In this document: positions 10,828-22,821 of the stretch, in pieces
Layout of the letters: every line of letters begins with the position of its first letter
Numbering within the stretch: the first letter of the stretch is position 1
NCBI RefSeq assembly: GCF_000204055.1
Contig: NW_006768769.1
Span: forward strand, 662,024-726,023
Source: Melampsora larici-populina 98AG31
Taxonomy: Eukaryota > Basidiomycota > Pucciniomycetes > Pucciniales > Melampsoraceae
DNA: 64,000 nt
Direction of reading: 5' to 3'
Program-made: the position numbers and the translations under genes
The notes under the pieces: generated by a model
The model's input: the letters and a program-made list of their open reading frames with translations, nothing else
Told to the model about the DNA's origin: nothing
The model's database searches: none

Positions 10828-12794
10828 GTGTATCAAAGGAAGATAGATCAACACACATTCAATACAATCACAACAACAACAAAAGTGAAACCCCATCCAA
10901 TGACACCAAGGATCAGGCGGTCTCCAATACAAATCAGCCACTCATACAACCCCAATTTGTTCACAACGTTACAAAGGAATCACTTCATCATTTCGGTGGC
11001 ACCTCAAAGGGAAAGACAGATCAGCTACACAAACTGCTTCTCAAAGCTTTGATATCTGGCCGTATCCCCTTTTGCTTCCTTCAAAATAATACTTTCAAGA
11101 ATATCAAGAACAGTTTTGTGTCACAACATACAAGATCCCATCCCGTTATATCATGATGGATAGAATCCTTCCACATTTACATGCCAAGCACAAGATCTTT
11201 GTTCAATCACAGTTACGCCAGCAGACAAACTTGACTATATCTCTTGATCACTGGACCAATTGCTTGAGGAACAGTATCTACGCTGTTCTTGTACTACGCG
11301 GAACTCAAATCAAACAAATCTTAGATGTCCTTGATCTTCATCAAGACCGCCATACCTCTGAAAACATCTGGACTGCCTTGAAAAAATCTCTGGTCAAGAA
11401 AAGTATTGACTTGCAGCAAATTAGTGCTGTTGTATCAGACTTGCCATCAGTCATGGTCAAATTCAGGGTTTGTTTTGTTTTCTTTACCTTTTGTATATGT
11501 ATATAACAAATTGATGACTGATAACTTGTTTCTGATCTGTCAACAGAAACTTCTTCTTGAGGCTCACCCGCATATCTTTGGCTTAGCATGCTGCCTTCAC
11601 GCCATCAATCTTATCGTAAAGGGTTTCCTTGGACACCCTCTCATGAAGGACGTTGTGGCTAATAACAAAGCCCTTGTGAACTGTTTCACATCCTCAGCAT
11701 TTTGGGCCAAGCACCTCCAGAAATGGAGGAAGCAAGAGAAAGTCACACATGGCCTACAGACAACATGTGAGACCCGTTGGTTTTCCATGGCCAAGGTGTG
11801 CCTATGTGTTGAGGAGCACTAGCTCGGATTCTTCCAATTTGTAGCAATGCTGGATGATCAAAGCATTGATACACCTGCAATTAACAAGAATGTCCGATAA
11901 ATTGTTGATAATTGTGATCACCCCACCTCTAATCAAGTTTTGGTCAAAGTCCTTTGACCCATTGTTGATGTGATTGCTCAATTGGAATCTGCAAGTACAA
12001 CTGTTGGAGATGTTTGCTTGAGATTTCTAATGTATACTGTAGACTTAGAAAGATTGATCTACATATGTACCCACACTTCACTAGTTTCAAGCAGCACTGC
12101 TTGAATGTCTTGCATCAGCAATCAAAAATGTACAAAGCCAATATCTATATCATCGGGTTCTTTTTAAATCCATCATGTTGTCAAATAGCAGCCTCTTGCG
12201 AGTTCTCTATTGAAAAAATCACCCGGATGATTGTCAATGTTGCCTGGTCTTGGGGATTCAACAAACCAGATGCCTTAAGTCTCAAAGAACAAGTTCCTAT
12301 TATAGTGGAAATGATATATTTCCAACCTTTAAAAAAGGTAAAGTTTTTACAAATCTTCAATTGGGTAGTATAGATCACTGATCATCTCACATCCAATAGA
12401 TGAAAAACCATTGGACTACTGGCTTTGAGTCACAATATTGCCACATACAAATCGGTTGAAGACAATTCCAATAAGCATCCTTGAGCTTGTGGTGCATGCA
12501 GGTGGTGTTGAAGGTCTCTTCTCAGATATGACAGGTACAAAGACTAAGAATTGTAATTGGATGGACCCTGATACAATAAGGATGATCTCACAGATTGGTA
12601 TGGGACTTTATTCCAAGCTATGCCCTTCAAAGAAAAGTATCTTGCTAGCACCCAGTCAAGATCAGGCGGCTGAAAGCAACTCAGATAACGATTTTGATGG
12701 ACTTGATGCTCTCAAAGAATTTGAAGCTGGGATCTACCCAATCAACATGGTTGATGTCAGGGTGGCTACTACTTTAGAGAGTCAAGTAGTCTAG
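10828..12794 (+). pseudogene. hAT-superfamily transposase, decayed
   Basis: The element's transposase is readable in pieces. The part at 10828-11152 is Gln-, Thr- and Pro-rich and broken by stops. 11153-11467 contains the RNase H-like start (LTISLDHWTNCLRNSIYAV and VVSDLPSVMVKF). A phase-0 intron of 79 nt (11468-11546, GTTTGT...CAACAG) leads to 11547-11819, with a CCLHAINLIVKGFLG block and ETRWFS. In-frame stops follow at about 11820, 11907 and 11957. The frame then shifts; 12014-12337 has IIGFFLNPSC. A probable second intron spans 12338-12399. 12438-12794 holds the C-terminal dimerisation region (HAGGVEGLFSDM). Family knowledge: hAT transposases cut and paste DNA and leave 8-bp duplications. 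The stops and frameshifts make this copy inactive. Terminal repeats were not located. Confidence 0.75.
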
Positions 12795-12964
12795 TCATTA
12801 CTTGATTCAGAGTCCTGACAAGGGATTCCGCTGGTTACGCGGGATATCCAGTATATCTTATCCTAAAGTGAGGATTATGATCATAACAAATGTGGGTAAA
12901 CCACAAGCTCTTCACGGTGTTTCAAAGAAACACAATTCTGAGGCCCACTGTAAGTTAGCACATG

Positions 12965-14032
12965 TAAGTTGGTCAACCTTTAGGCCTGGTTATAATCTCT
13001 GAGATACAAGATCTAGAGTAGCCTGCGTCCAAAGACTAACAGGGATCTTGCCAACTTTGCGTTGCAAGAACTGAGTAGTGACCAAGTAGATCCACGTAGC
13101 TTTTAGGTACGTAGAAAGGTTCTGGATTTAAATCTGTAACATTTCATAATCAAAGCTATTAGCCGGAAAGGAAGAATACAATGGGACTATTTTGGCCGGA
13201 AAGTAGACCTGCGATGGGACTAATAAGATACTTGGAGTAGCAAAAAGTACGGATTATAGTTCAAGAGACTAAAAAGGACAAAGCGACGATTCTTTGACTT
13301 TAAGCAAAAAGGTGAAATGGAACTGAGATTTATTTACAAGCGTAACTAATCTTAGCTGGACTTCGGAACAGATGTAGGTCTGAAATATTGGGTTAAAGTG
13401 GGAGAAGGTGAGTCCCTTCATCTCTTGGAGAGACTCTCCTCTATTTATATTGCTTTTGCTCCGATTTACGGGAGAAATCGGAGATACCTTTGCTTGGCGT
13501 ATTCTTCTTAGTGCGTAAGTTTTAATTTAGACGTCTTCTCTACATATACGTGACAATTTCTATTTAGCTCTCGATACTTGTCTCACTGGTTATTGAAATG
13601 CCAACAGAAGATTCTATGTAATCAATTTATTCTTGAAGATGATTGATTTGTTTGAATTGATTTCTTCTCAAACGTGATAGAACATGATTATATAAGTTCA
13701 GAAGTTACTTGGTTCATTTTAATCACCTCATTTCTATGGTGCCAAGGTGAGCAGTATTCATTAGACTAATACATGTGGTTATTTGACATGTCCTTATTCA
13801 GAAGAGCTTGTTGGAAATTGGAATCATGTGTTTATCAAAAGCATTCGAATTTCTTCTTTACATACCAAGGTAATTATCTTTTATGTTTGGAACTTGGAAG
13901 GCTTTGAGATGACTGCTGAGCTTGGTACTGTTTAATATGTCTTCGTATTAGACCACATATAAGCAATGGAATGTTTTCAGTCAAAGCTATCCTAGATTAC
14001 AAACAAGTGTAGTACTTATGGCTCTTTGATCA
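12965..14032. other. About 1-kb non-coding interruption within the hAT 3' region
   Basis: No coding potential. It separates a segment ending KKHNSEAHCKLA (about 12920-12963) from a downstream frame beginning QRARVLTVDQIEG (14036). Both edges look splice-like (ATGTAAGT at the left, GATCAG at the right), but the phases do not join cleanly. It may be a long intron or an inserted solo LTR; a TATA-like TATTTATATT at about 13442 favours the LTR reading. Neither option can be settled by eye. Confidence 0.35.
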
Positions 14033-14236
14033 GTGCAAAGAGCTCGAGTGCTGACAGTTGATCAAATTGAAGGCCTTCTTGACCCCACTCTTGGGCTAGA
14101 AGAAGGTTACATCAATAGCCCTTTTGACTTATCTAACTTTGAAGATAGAACAAATAGTGCTGATGAGCCTCCAAATTGCAACATCATTATTATTGATGAC
14201 CCTTCAAACTCATGGGACCTAGAAGATATCTTTTAA
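14033..14236 (+). pseudogene. Acidic C-terminal tail, possibly of the hAT transposase
   Basis: An open frame of 67 codons ending SNSWDLEDIF then TAA. It is acidic (LLDPTLGLEEGYINSPFDL, DEPPNCNIIIIDD). It begins immediately after the approximately 1-kb interruption and in the same orientation as the hAT relic, so it may be that element's last exon. No independent domain is recognised. Confidence 0.3.
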
Positions 14237-14917
14237 ACATTGTCTTAGCCTTGTTGTATTCAAAACATACTCCTGTTGACCTGAAACTGCTTTCCTGAAA
14301 TCCCAGCTTGCTACTGAGCATCACAATCACTGTTTTTGAAACAATTGTTCCCTTTCCTTCATTTTTGTTTCATTTTTTATGTACTCAGATGGCACACCTA
14401 CAGCTGTCTGCCTTTTGGGCACGCCTAGGCTCAGGTAAGTCTTGTCCAGGCGTGCCTCACGTTGTCAAAACTGCGCCCATTACCTGACTTACATCCCGCC
14501 CCTCCTAAAAAACTAATTAATTTGTAACCAGAAAGAAAGCAAGAAAAAAATTGGCATAACTTGCCCTGCTAAAAGTTGGCATGACTCCCCCTGAGAAAGG
14601 AGAAAAAGAAAAAAAAGGTTCATAACTAAATAACCCTAAAGATTTGTCACAATTCTTGTCATGTTGTGTTGTTGATTGATTTGTTACTGAAAGAAATTGG
14701 ACAGACACCTAGTGAAAAGGTAGTGCTCACACACGTGTGGCCAAGGTAATGTTTCTCAAAACAAGGGGGAAAGGTAGGAACCCTGGTGGTGCATACTCAT
14801 GGAAGGAACTTACTTTCAGTCTCCTGAGTTTGTATCATCCACCTCTGTCCAACAATAACTCTTCAATTTTGAGATGTGAAATACCCAATGCAACTTGTTG
14901 CCTTCTTGCAGTTGTAA
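14237..14917. other. No recognisable gene
   Basis: Short frames only. A GC-richer patch around 14400-14510 contains inverted words (GGCACGCCTAGGC, CAGGCGTGCC) that could form a small hairpin. Confidence 0.4.
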
Positions 14918-15812
14918 TCAAAAGTTTTGTCTGTCATCAAGGCAGTCCTTGACTTGATGGGGCCCGTCATGATGTGGTTGTAGCTTTGAAGTGGGTTGTC
15001 TGTTGCCTCCTACCACCTGTTGCCAATAACAACTATCAATCAGCACCCAGTCCCCTTTTTCCAATGTTACATCTGCTTGTTGACAGCTATTATAATGCAC
15101 TGCTTGGTCAATACGACTAGACCATAACCAATCTCTATACTCTGCTCACATGATTTGTTGCTTTGTCAGCCATTTTTGTACACCAACTCCTACCTGATTG
15201 ATTGCATTACTGATTGGGAAAAGACAAGGTTGTCAGCCCAGAACAAATTGAAACAGCAAAATCCCCATTGCAATGTTGACTGCTGATTTGATTGCATATT
15301 CCACTGCTGGTAGTGCTTTCAACCACCATCCATGTCAGTTTTCATGACAAGATGCCGCAGTATTTGCGCAATTGTTTTGTTAGATTTTTCACTGTGTCCG
15401 TCAGCCTATGGGTGATAAGCAGTGGTGAAGTTCACCTTAATGTGGAGCAAAGCATTCAACTCCTGCCACAGCTTTGAGCTCCATGTTTTATCTTGGTCCC
15501 CAATCACAGTCTTTGGGGCTCCAAAGATTGCAAGCCATGCACCAAAAAGCTGTTGCACTGTTTTCTCCACTGTGTCTGTCTGACTTGCCAGGATTGCTTG
15601 ATTGGATCATGTGAGTTGTCATGTATAACTCAGGATCATATTGCAACCTTGCGTCTTGGGGAATGGGCCCATGAAATCCAAGCAAATATCTTCCATCAGA
15701 TTTCTTGGGACGTCCGTCAACTGCAGACATCACAAAGGAAGAGTTGTGCTAGCTTTGGTGCGTTGGCAATCATCACAGCTTGCAACAATTTTTTTTACTA
15801 GGTCTGGTGCCT
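14918..15812 (-). pseudogene. Ty3/gypsy integrase relic
   Basis: On the minus strand, 15812-15760 reads a cysteine-pair remnant (CDDCQRTKAS), which is the end of the HHCC zinc region. 15733-15488 reads diverged core-domain sequence (RPKKSDGRYLLGFHGPIPQD ... FWCMACNLWSPKDCDWG), where the ancestral pattern would be a DFxGPxPK and GxPKxVxxD type core. 15100-14918 reads LEKGDWVLIDS and a KLQPHHDGPHQV block that matches the C-terminal GDxVL...KLxPRxxGPF region of gypsy integrases. Stops and shifts separate the parts. RT, gag and LTRs are not seen, so this is a short, old fragment. Confidence 0.6.
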
Positions 15813-16231
15813 CAGTTTTTTCCCCACTTTGCTATTTGGTTGGTACAATGGTGATGCTCTTACCAATGTAGATTGGAACCATCAAAGACATTCAACAAGC
15901 TTAACAATTGATCTGTTCTATAAAAATAACCCACCACACTAAAAGTGCATTGACTCAAACAATTTAAAAAAACGAAAGTGATTCAACTATAAAGTACCTC
16001 CAATCCAATACCAAAACAAAAAAACAATAAATAAGTGAAAAATAATGATTTACGATATTTACAAGACAAACGAATAAAAACAAATCAACAATGGTTTACA
16101 AAAAATGAGAGAAGAGATAAAGAGAGCAATCCATATCAAAATAAAATTGAAACCAAAGACACAAATACTTCTTTTTCTTCTGATTCCAATCAAGCTCTTC
16201 CTCCTCCAAAGAAAAAACCTCTAGACTCTTA
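15813..16231. other. 3' flank of the host gene; A-rich
   Basis: A-rich on the plus strand, without a recognisable gene. It would hold the 3' untranslated region of the minus-strand gene that ends at 16232. Confidence 0.45.
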
Positions 16232-19200
16232 TTAACTTAACGTGAACAGATTATCCTCGTCATTACCCCGAGCCATATCAGCAGCCACTCCATCAAACTC
16301 GTCCTCATCCAAATCTTGTAGAAATAGCTCGTCCTCCGGCCTCAATCGCCATCCGATATTGGATTCTCCGCTCAATGTACCAAGAGAGATGCGATTGTGA
16401 ACCGAATTGATCCAATCATCCTCCTCCTCATCTTCATCCCCAGTCCGACTTGCAAGGATAGTTGAAGCAGGTGATCCAGCACGACCATTCTCATTCTCTT
16501 CTAACTGCATCCCATGATCAGATAAGTGCATCTCTTCCTCTTCCTCTTCATTTTCCTCTTCTGCCACTTCATCCATGCCATTTCCCTCAGAAGGCTGGAA
16601 TCTATATCGTTCCAACTCAGCAAACTGACTCGATACCTCTTCGTAGTTGTTTTGTTCGGTTGAATCATCAGCCCTCCACTGATTCTCACTCTGAAGTGAC
16701 AGCTTAGAGCCAGATCTGGCCAATGAGCCACTCCGTCTAGGAATCCTGCTAGCCTTCAACACGCTGCCAGTCTTCTCTCCTGCCACCCGAAGATCGACCA
16801 CCGCACGTTTCAACTCGTTTGCCATGGCATTCGCTCTAATCTCTAATCTCGAATTCTCAACCTCCAGCATTTCAACCCTTTCTCTCAACACTTCTTCTCC
16901 TCCTCGTGAGTCCGACTTGAATTCTTGTTCTGGACTGTTCAACTCACTTTCACAGAGCTGACGTAGTTGATCACACATCTCACGTGACTCGGTTAAAGCA
17001 TCCAAGAGTGCTTGCTTTTCGATTCCGAACCGCCGCGTCGCACTATCTAGCTCAGACGCCAGCTTTGATGCAATGAGATAAACATCCAACTTGGACATTG
17101 TTCGCACCTCTGCCAAACTTGGTAAACTGATCGAGGTGCTTATGGTAGTAGCCGTGGATGACAACGAAGGGGATGGTGCATTAGCATCAACATAGCTCGA
17201 TTGAACGCTGCTCGGTCGTTGATCCAAAGACGATACAGCAGAGGCGGAGGTGTCTTGTCGGTTATATGACGCTGAGGGAAGAAGTCCGCGACCGCTGACT
17301 GGAGGACGAAATTTAGACCGCGATGCAGATGACGAAGGTACGTCCGTGACCCAGGAACCATGCTTCTGACGTGGCTGCTGAGATTCGGGACTAAAGAGGG
17401 AATGTATGCTTGGTTGTTGAGATGGTACAGCTGTAAGAGGACTTCCGAGAGAGCTGTACATGGAGTTCTTTCGATCGTGGTGATTGCTGCCAAAGGGGAG
17501 TGTGCCTCTTGATAGAGTGGGTGGTGAGGAAGGTCGTCGTGGTGACAGAGTGCGGTGAGCTGCTGAAGAAGTAGAAAAGCTCGATATACTCCGCTGTGCA
17601 GTATGTGCTCGAGCTGCGCTTTGAGAATCCCCAACCTGTTGCCAATGTCGCCCGGCCTTGCTACGAAGCTGAGGTTGAGGTCGAGTCGCAAGCGGAGGTC
17701 GACCGGGAGGCTCAGGAAAAGAGTCATTGGAGCATGCCCAGGGAGGAGAGGATTCCGGAGTACCAAAGCGCTCGATTGAAGCCTGTGAGGCATGGGACGG
17801 CTGACTACGATGATGAGCTGGCTTGAAAGCCTCGTCGACGTTCTCCTGCTTCTCGACCTCAAACTCTGAAAGCGTAATACCAGAGCGAGAGGAAGCAATG
17901 GAAAGACGCTCAATGAGCTCATGTCGAGCCGAGGACATGTTCCGATCTCGAACGTAGGAAAGGTCGTGGCGACCGGAGAGAGATGCATCACGAGATCTAG
18001 TACGTAGGCCGGTAAGAGACCTAGTGGAATTGGTGAGGGACTTGGCGGAGGTAGTGACTAGAGACGACTGTGTGGACGTGCTAGCACAGAGCTTCGGGGA
18101 CATCACGTTTGGCGATGAGCCAGCCCTGGAGGATCGAGTTATCGAACTTTGAAGATTGGGACTAGATGATGACGTTGTGTTCCATGAAGGTGAATAATCA
18201 GCAAGAGAAAACAATTTAGCTTCCACAGATAAGAAAGGGAAAGGGGGCGAGGGTACTTACGAGAGAAGTGCACAGAGAGAAGCTTGAATTTCGGGCAAGC
18301 TTGAAGTGTCAGAATCAGATTTGGGAGAAAAAGAGGCGTTGACAGCGGCGTCAACAGAGTGACGCTTGGATGTAGTACTACCATCACTGCAAAATCCAAA
18401 TGAAAGGCAGATGTGTTTGGAATGTCAGATGATCATGCAAGGGATTGATATGACAAGGGTGGAATCAAACAAACTCAGGTGAGATGGGTCGTGTAGGAAG
18501 CAGTACACCTGAGAAGCGCTTCTTGAGATGAGAAGTAGGAGGATTGGAAAGCGCAGGAGACGGAGGTAATTGCTGCTGTTGCTTCAACCCATCGACTTGA
18601 AGTTGTAAACCTAGAATGATTTTGCGAGCTTCAGCAAGATCTGCAGAGTCATGACGTGATTTTGGGATGGTAGAGCCAAAAGGGGACGCAAGTTGAATGG
18701 GATGAGATTGAGGAGGAGATTTAGGTTGTGCAAGAATTGAAGGTGATGAAGAGGCGACTATGGAGGATGAGATGGTTTCGTTAAGAGTGGCAGGCGAGGA
18801 AACGGGTAAAGAGACAGGAGTCGGAGACGATTCAATGGATTGACAACCATCGATTTGTGCAGTGTTAATGTCGCAAGTGACGGTGCTGGGATCAAGAGCG
18901 GTATTAGTGTCTGAAATGGAGATGATAGTATCAACAGTAGTTTGAGTATCAGAGACGGGGATGGTAGTATCAACAGCAGTGATGGTATTGGAATTGTCGG
19001 TAATGCTCTCAACAACAGGGGTTGCAGCGATAGCATGAACGGCGATGAGAGGCTCCGAAGCGGTGGTGACAGTGTCAAGAGCCGAATTGGGTTCGGAAGT
19101 GGTGGTACTGCTGATCGGGGTGATTTTGATTGCATTGGGTGAGATGAAAGTGGGTAAAGCCGGATAAGGTCTAGAAGGTCGGCTCTGTTGAGTGAAAGGA

Positions 19201-19941
19201 CGAGGTTCGAGTGAGGAGGGAGGAAGATGAACCACTTTGGGTAATGAAGGAGTTGAGCGAACTTTATAAATGCAGAAGAGTCAGTTTTTGAGTTGATGAT
19301 GTGGAAGAAAAGTAAAAACACAAACTAAAGGTTGAACCATGAGGAGAAGGTAACTTGTTATTAGTAATTTGAAGTACTTGATCGGTCTGTGAGTTTGCTG
19401 AAGTAGACGGTTTGGCTGAGGGTGATAAGATGGTGTTTAGATGAGTTAAGTTTGTGAGAGATGGAGAAGATAATGGTAGAATGTGATGATCAAGTTTAAG
19501 GATCTTAGGACCTGTTGTAGTGATAGTAGTGGGTGATCGAGCTTGAGAAGGAAGGCCAGGTAAAGAAGTTCTAGAATTATTGGCTTTTAATCTTGGTATG
19601 TTGACTTTAGATTTTGAATAATGTGAGTTTTGATGATTCATCGGTAGTGGTGGTGGTGGTGGTGATTGTTGTTGTGATAGTGAAACTCGATTGAATGATA
19701 AATTAGAGATTGAATGACTATCACTTGAGCCAGTTTGATGGACGAACATGAAATCATGAAATTGATCAGATTCGACTTGAGAAGAGTCTCTATGCTGAGG
19801 ATGTAATTGATGTGGTTGATGCTGATCCTGATTCTGATGTGGTTGCTGATGATTATGATTATGATTATTAAATAGTTTAGATTTGATCATAGAACGAAGT
19901 GAAGAATGATTTTGGAGTTGATGATGTTGTGATTGATCCAT
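16232..19941 (-). CDS. Four-exon gene, Ser/Pro-rich coiled-coil protein, function unknown
   Basis: Exons join in frame as 19941-19326, 19261-18475, 18386-18261 and 18161-16232, giving about 1152 residues. Introns are 19325-19262 (GTTTGT donor), 18474-18387 (GTTTGT...TTTTGCAG) and 18260-18162 (GTAAGT...TCTAG, with a CTGAT branch-like site). The third acceptor is the least certain. The start is ATG at 19941. The N-terminus is His- and Gln-rich (HNHNHQQPHQNQDQHQPHQL), followed by a long Ser/Thr/Pro-rich disordered region that includes RFSGVLLPTRPISP near the end of exon 2. Two likely coiled coils lie at about residues 864-918 (MSKLDVYLIASKLASELDS) and 934-973. A basic RSGSLARSGSK patch and a very acidic C-terminus follow. 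No enzymatic domain is seen. The composition suggests a scaffold or cytoskeletal/cell-cortex protein, but that is inference. It is the only multi-exon gene here with every frame intact. Confidence 0.8.
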
Positions 19942-20836
19942 GATGATTGAAAGAAAATGCTGAGGAAAAAGGTGGTCGATTGATGTTTGCTGAATGAGAA
20001 ATCTGGAATGCTTCTATGTGAGATCGATCGATTGGAGTGCACAAGGCTACTCCTTCATCAGTTGTTATTGAGAAAATCTGAAAATCTAGTCATCGATTTG
20101 TGCAGAAGAGTAAGTAAATGAGTTGAGAATATCTGAAGAGAGTATTCAGCAGGAAGGAGTAATCAGTAAGGCATTCAGGAAGAATCAGTCAAGACTCCTC
20201 ATTCTAATTCTCGTATTCACGTAATTATTGCATTTCAATTAAGTACAACCACTCACTCTCCTACATCGCATTAAAACCTTCACAGAAAAGCAAGGGCCGT
20301 TCTTTGATTCTTTTTGGGTAGTCTCGAAGAAATCTATGTGTATGTGCGAAATTCGAATCTTCAAATTCATTTCAATCCTTCAGTTATTTTTAAGCGTGAG
20401 TTTCTTCTTCTGAGTTCTTCTCAAATTCAATCCTTCATCAAGATAGATTTTACCACATTTCTCCGATCAAGCTCTGGTGATTTTCATACTCTTCCTACTT
20501 AGTTCAACTTCCTATGCTTTCCAGCATAATCTCGGTTAGGTGTCCAAAACCGACTCTCCAGATGAACAAGAACTTTTCTTGAGCAGCGGTCCCTCGACTT
20601 AAGATGGGTGAAGTGCTGGAATGCAGCAAAAGAAAACACTCAAGGAGAGTTACTTACTAAATCCAGCCTATAAAAAATTTGCACATTCTGTTTTTAGCTC
20701 AATTTGCCACATGAAAAGTGATACAACTCTACAAAGCAGGAGGTTTTTTATGAATAAAAGAATGTGAGAAATAACAACAACAACATAAATACAATATCAA
20801 CAAATATTATTGATGAAAAGGAGCTTCATGTTTCTA
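19942..20836. promoter_or_regulatory. 5' flank of the four-exon host gene
   Basis: About 0.9 kb without a convincing gene, lying upstream of the ATG at 19941 on the minus strand, so it should include the promoter and 5' untranslated region. No specific element can be assigned by eye. Confidence 0.35.
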
Positions 20837-21088
20837 CAGCTGTTTCGAGAAAAAATGATGTCGTCCTTGTTTTTTTATTTTTTTCATTTTAAAGTTGCAC
20901 TAAAGATTGAAAAAGCACCAGAGGTTGTGGATTGTGGATACAAAGGAAGCAATGATTGGTGATCTTTGCACCCTTGAAAAAGGTGATTACAGCTCTCATG
21001 TAGAGTCTACGTGAGTGTTTTTGATTGCAACTTTAAAGTAAATAAATAAATAAACAAGGAGGACAACATTTTTTCTCAAAACAGCTGT
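20837..21088. repeat. TIR element of about 250 bp with TA flanks
   Basis: The left end CAGCTGTTTCGAGAAAAAAT and the right end (reversed: CAGCTGTTTTGAGAAAAAAT) match over roughly 65 bp with few differences, and both sides are flanked by TA. The arms continue through TT(A)TTT runs to AAAGTTGCA. This fits a Tc1/mariner-type MITE. No coding sequence is present. Confidence 0.7.
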
Positions 21089-21680
21089 AGTTTAAAATGT
21101 AATACCAATGAATCAATAACTTGGGAATCAGTGGCACAGGTCTGTAGCTTGTGACATTGCTACCATGAAAGCTGTGAGGCTATTTTTGCAATTTTTCCCA
21201 ATTGCGAGTGTCAGACCTGATATGGGAAAAAGAATTGCTAAATAATCAAGAGTGCTGAGGGTGGCCACTCAAGGCACCAACTTCTCCACTGGATTAGTCC
21301 CCACTCTGCAAACTTAAATAAGTCCTACCTGCTTGAGCTGTACTGGCCAGCCCAAATGAAGGACTTGCACATAAAGTCAAAAAGTTGGCATGAGATCTGT
21401 TGGGGGTTTTTGCCAAAATCTAGCCACCTTAGAGCACCCACTATGGGTGCAGTAACAAGGTGATTTAGTGTTACCGTAACACTCAAATCCAGACAGGTCC
21501 ACTATGGACCTGTTTTACACTTGCGGTCTGTACTGCTGTGTTAAATCTTGCACCCTGTGTGCTCAGATCTATGCAAGCCTACAACATGATTTATTGTAGG
21601 ATAATTGGTCAACAACTGCAGTTTTCAAAACCCCAAACTTCAAAACATCACAATTCATGACTTCAAACCTCAAAGCTTGA
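21089..21680. other. No recognisable gene
   Basis: Nothing coding or structural is recognised in this interval between two MITE-like elements. Confidence 0.4.
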
Positions 21681-22531
21681 GGGCACGTTTGGTACAACTT
21701 ATTTCAAGCTACTTATGTCGAAATTTGACTTTCATAAGTCGGATTTCAAAAAGTCCGTTTGGCACCAACTTTTTGGAACTTTTCAAAGCTACTTATGGGA
21801 CCCATAAGTAGCTTATCTTGCTACTTATAATAAAGAGCTAATGACCTCATTATTTTTTCAATAAGCTACTTTTGTGACCCAAAATCTCGTTTTTTTCCTT
21901 TTTTTTCAAATCGTACAAGTTCCATCTTTCATATCCACACTAGTTCAACTCACATCAACGTTGTTGTAAAAAAGAAATCTCGATCCACTCACTTATATTT
22001 TTCAAAATGTACATGTCGCATCTTCTATACCCCTCTCCTATCTTTGAATCACTTCAACGTTGTTGTCCAATATCAATGATGATACTCATTTCACATCTCT
22101 CATCTTTAAACACCATGTCCAAAAGCCATGATAAGGAAACGATCTAATCCAATGTCATCAAAACATCTAGAAAAGTAGTTGAACATATTCGGATTTACAA
22201 GTCAAACAACTTCTATGATTCTTTGTGAAACATTTTCCAATTTACACAATATATCGATCCAGGAATTGATTGAATCTGTAGACAAAACATTGTTTGTAAA
22301 AAAGTAAAGCAATTGGTGGTTCTGGAACTAGGATGAAATGAAGAAAAAGTGAACCTTGAAGAGTTGGAACACTCAACCAGAGTTTGGCTGCCAAACGAAA
22401 TTCAGCTTTTATGGACTTTTAAGTTGACTTTTTGATGAAAGTCAACTTAAAACAAAAATCAACTTTCCGGGGTCGGAAAGTTCGTACCTTTTCAAAGGTG
22501 CAAAATTTTGTAAGCTGTACCAAACGTGCCC
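21681..22531. repeat. 851-bp MITE-like element with GGGCACGTTTGGTAC ends
   Basis: Left end GGGCACGTTTGGTACAACTT, right end (reversed) GGGCACGTTTGGTACAGCTT. A 3-bp TGA duplication flanks it (21678-21680 and 22532-22534). Ends of the GGGC...GTTTGG type with a 3-bp duplication resemble PIF/Harbinger MITEs, although that superfamily normally uses TWA. The interior is non-coding and has repeated (A)GCTACTTATG words. Confidence 0.7.
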
Positions 22532-22590
22532 TGAGCCTCAACACCTCAACTTCAAAGTTCAAATTTCAAAAACCTTCCTCATCACCACTG

Positions 22591-22783
22591 CCAACATAGA
22601 TGCCTCGGATCCCCCAATCCAAGGTATTGTTGGATGCAAATCCTCGGACAGATCTTATCCAAGGTTTCTGTCCAAGGTATCATTATGCGCCAAAGATTAC
22701 CTCCAATCAAAACCTTGGAAAGCTCCTGTCCAAGGTCTTGAGTCCAAGAATCTTGGATTTCCCAATCCAAGGTCCATATGTGA
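22591..22783. repeat. CCTCGGA/CCAAGG MITE-like element, copy C
   Basis: Left end CCAACATAGATGCCTCGGAT, right end (reversed) CATATGGACCTTGGATT. The interior repeats CCAAGG, CCTTGG and CCTCGG as in copies A and B, and the length is about the same. Confidence 0.6.
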
Positions 22784-22821
22784 AAATGTCCAAGTGATTT
22801 TGAACATGCTCTATAATAGAT

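Noticed and set aside
17140..17991. 283-codon minus-strand frame overlapping the large host gene
   Set aside because: It lies wholly inside the coding exon in another frame; the exon frame has the coiled coils and the in-phase introns.
18182..18226. Upstream extension of the last exon of the host gene
   Set aside because: The open frame continues to 18226 but no acceptor there joins exon 3 in phase; the acceptor at 18162 does, with a branch-like site before it. Kept as a doubt about that intron only.
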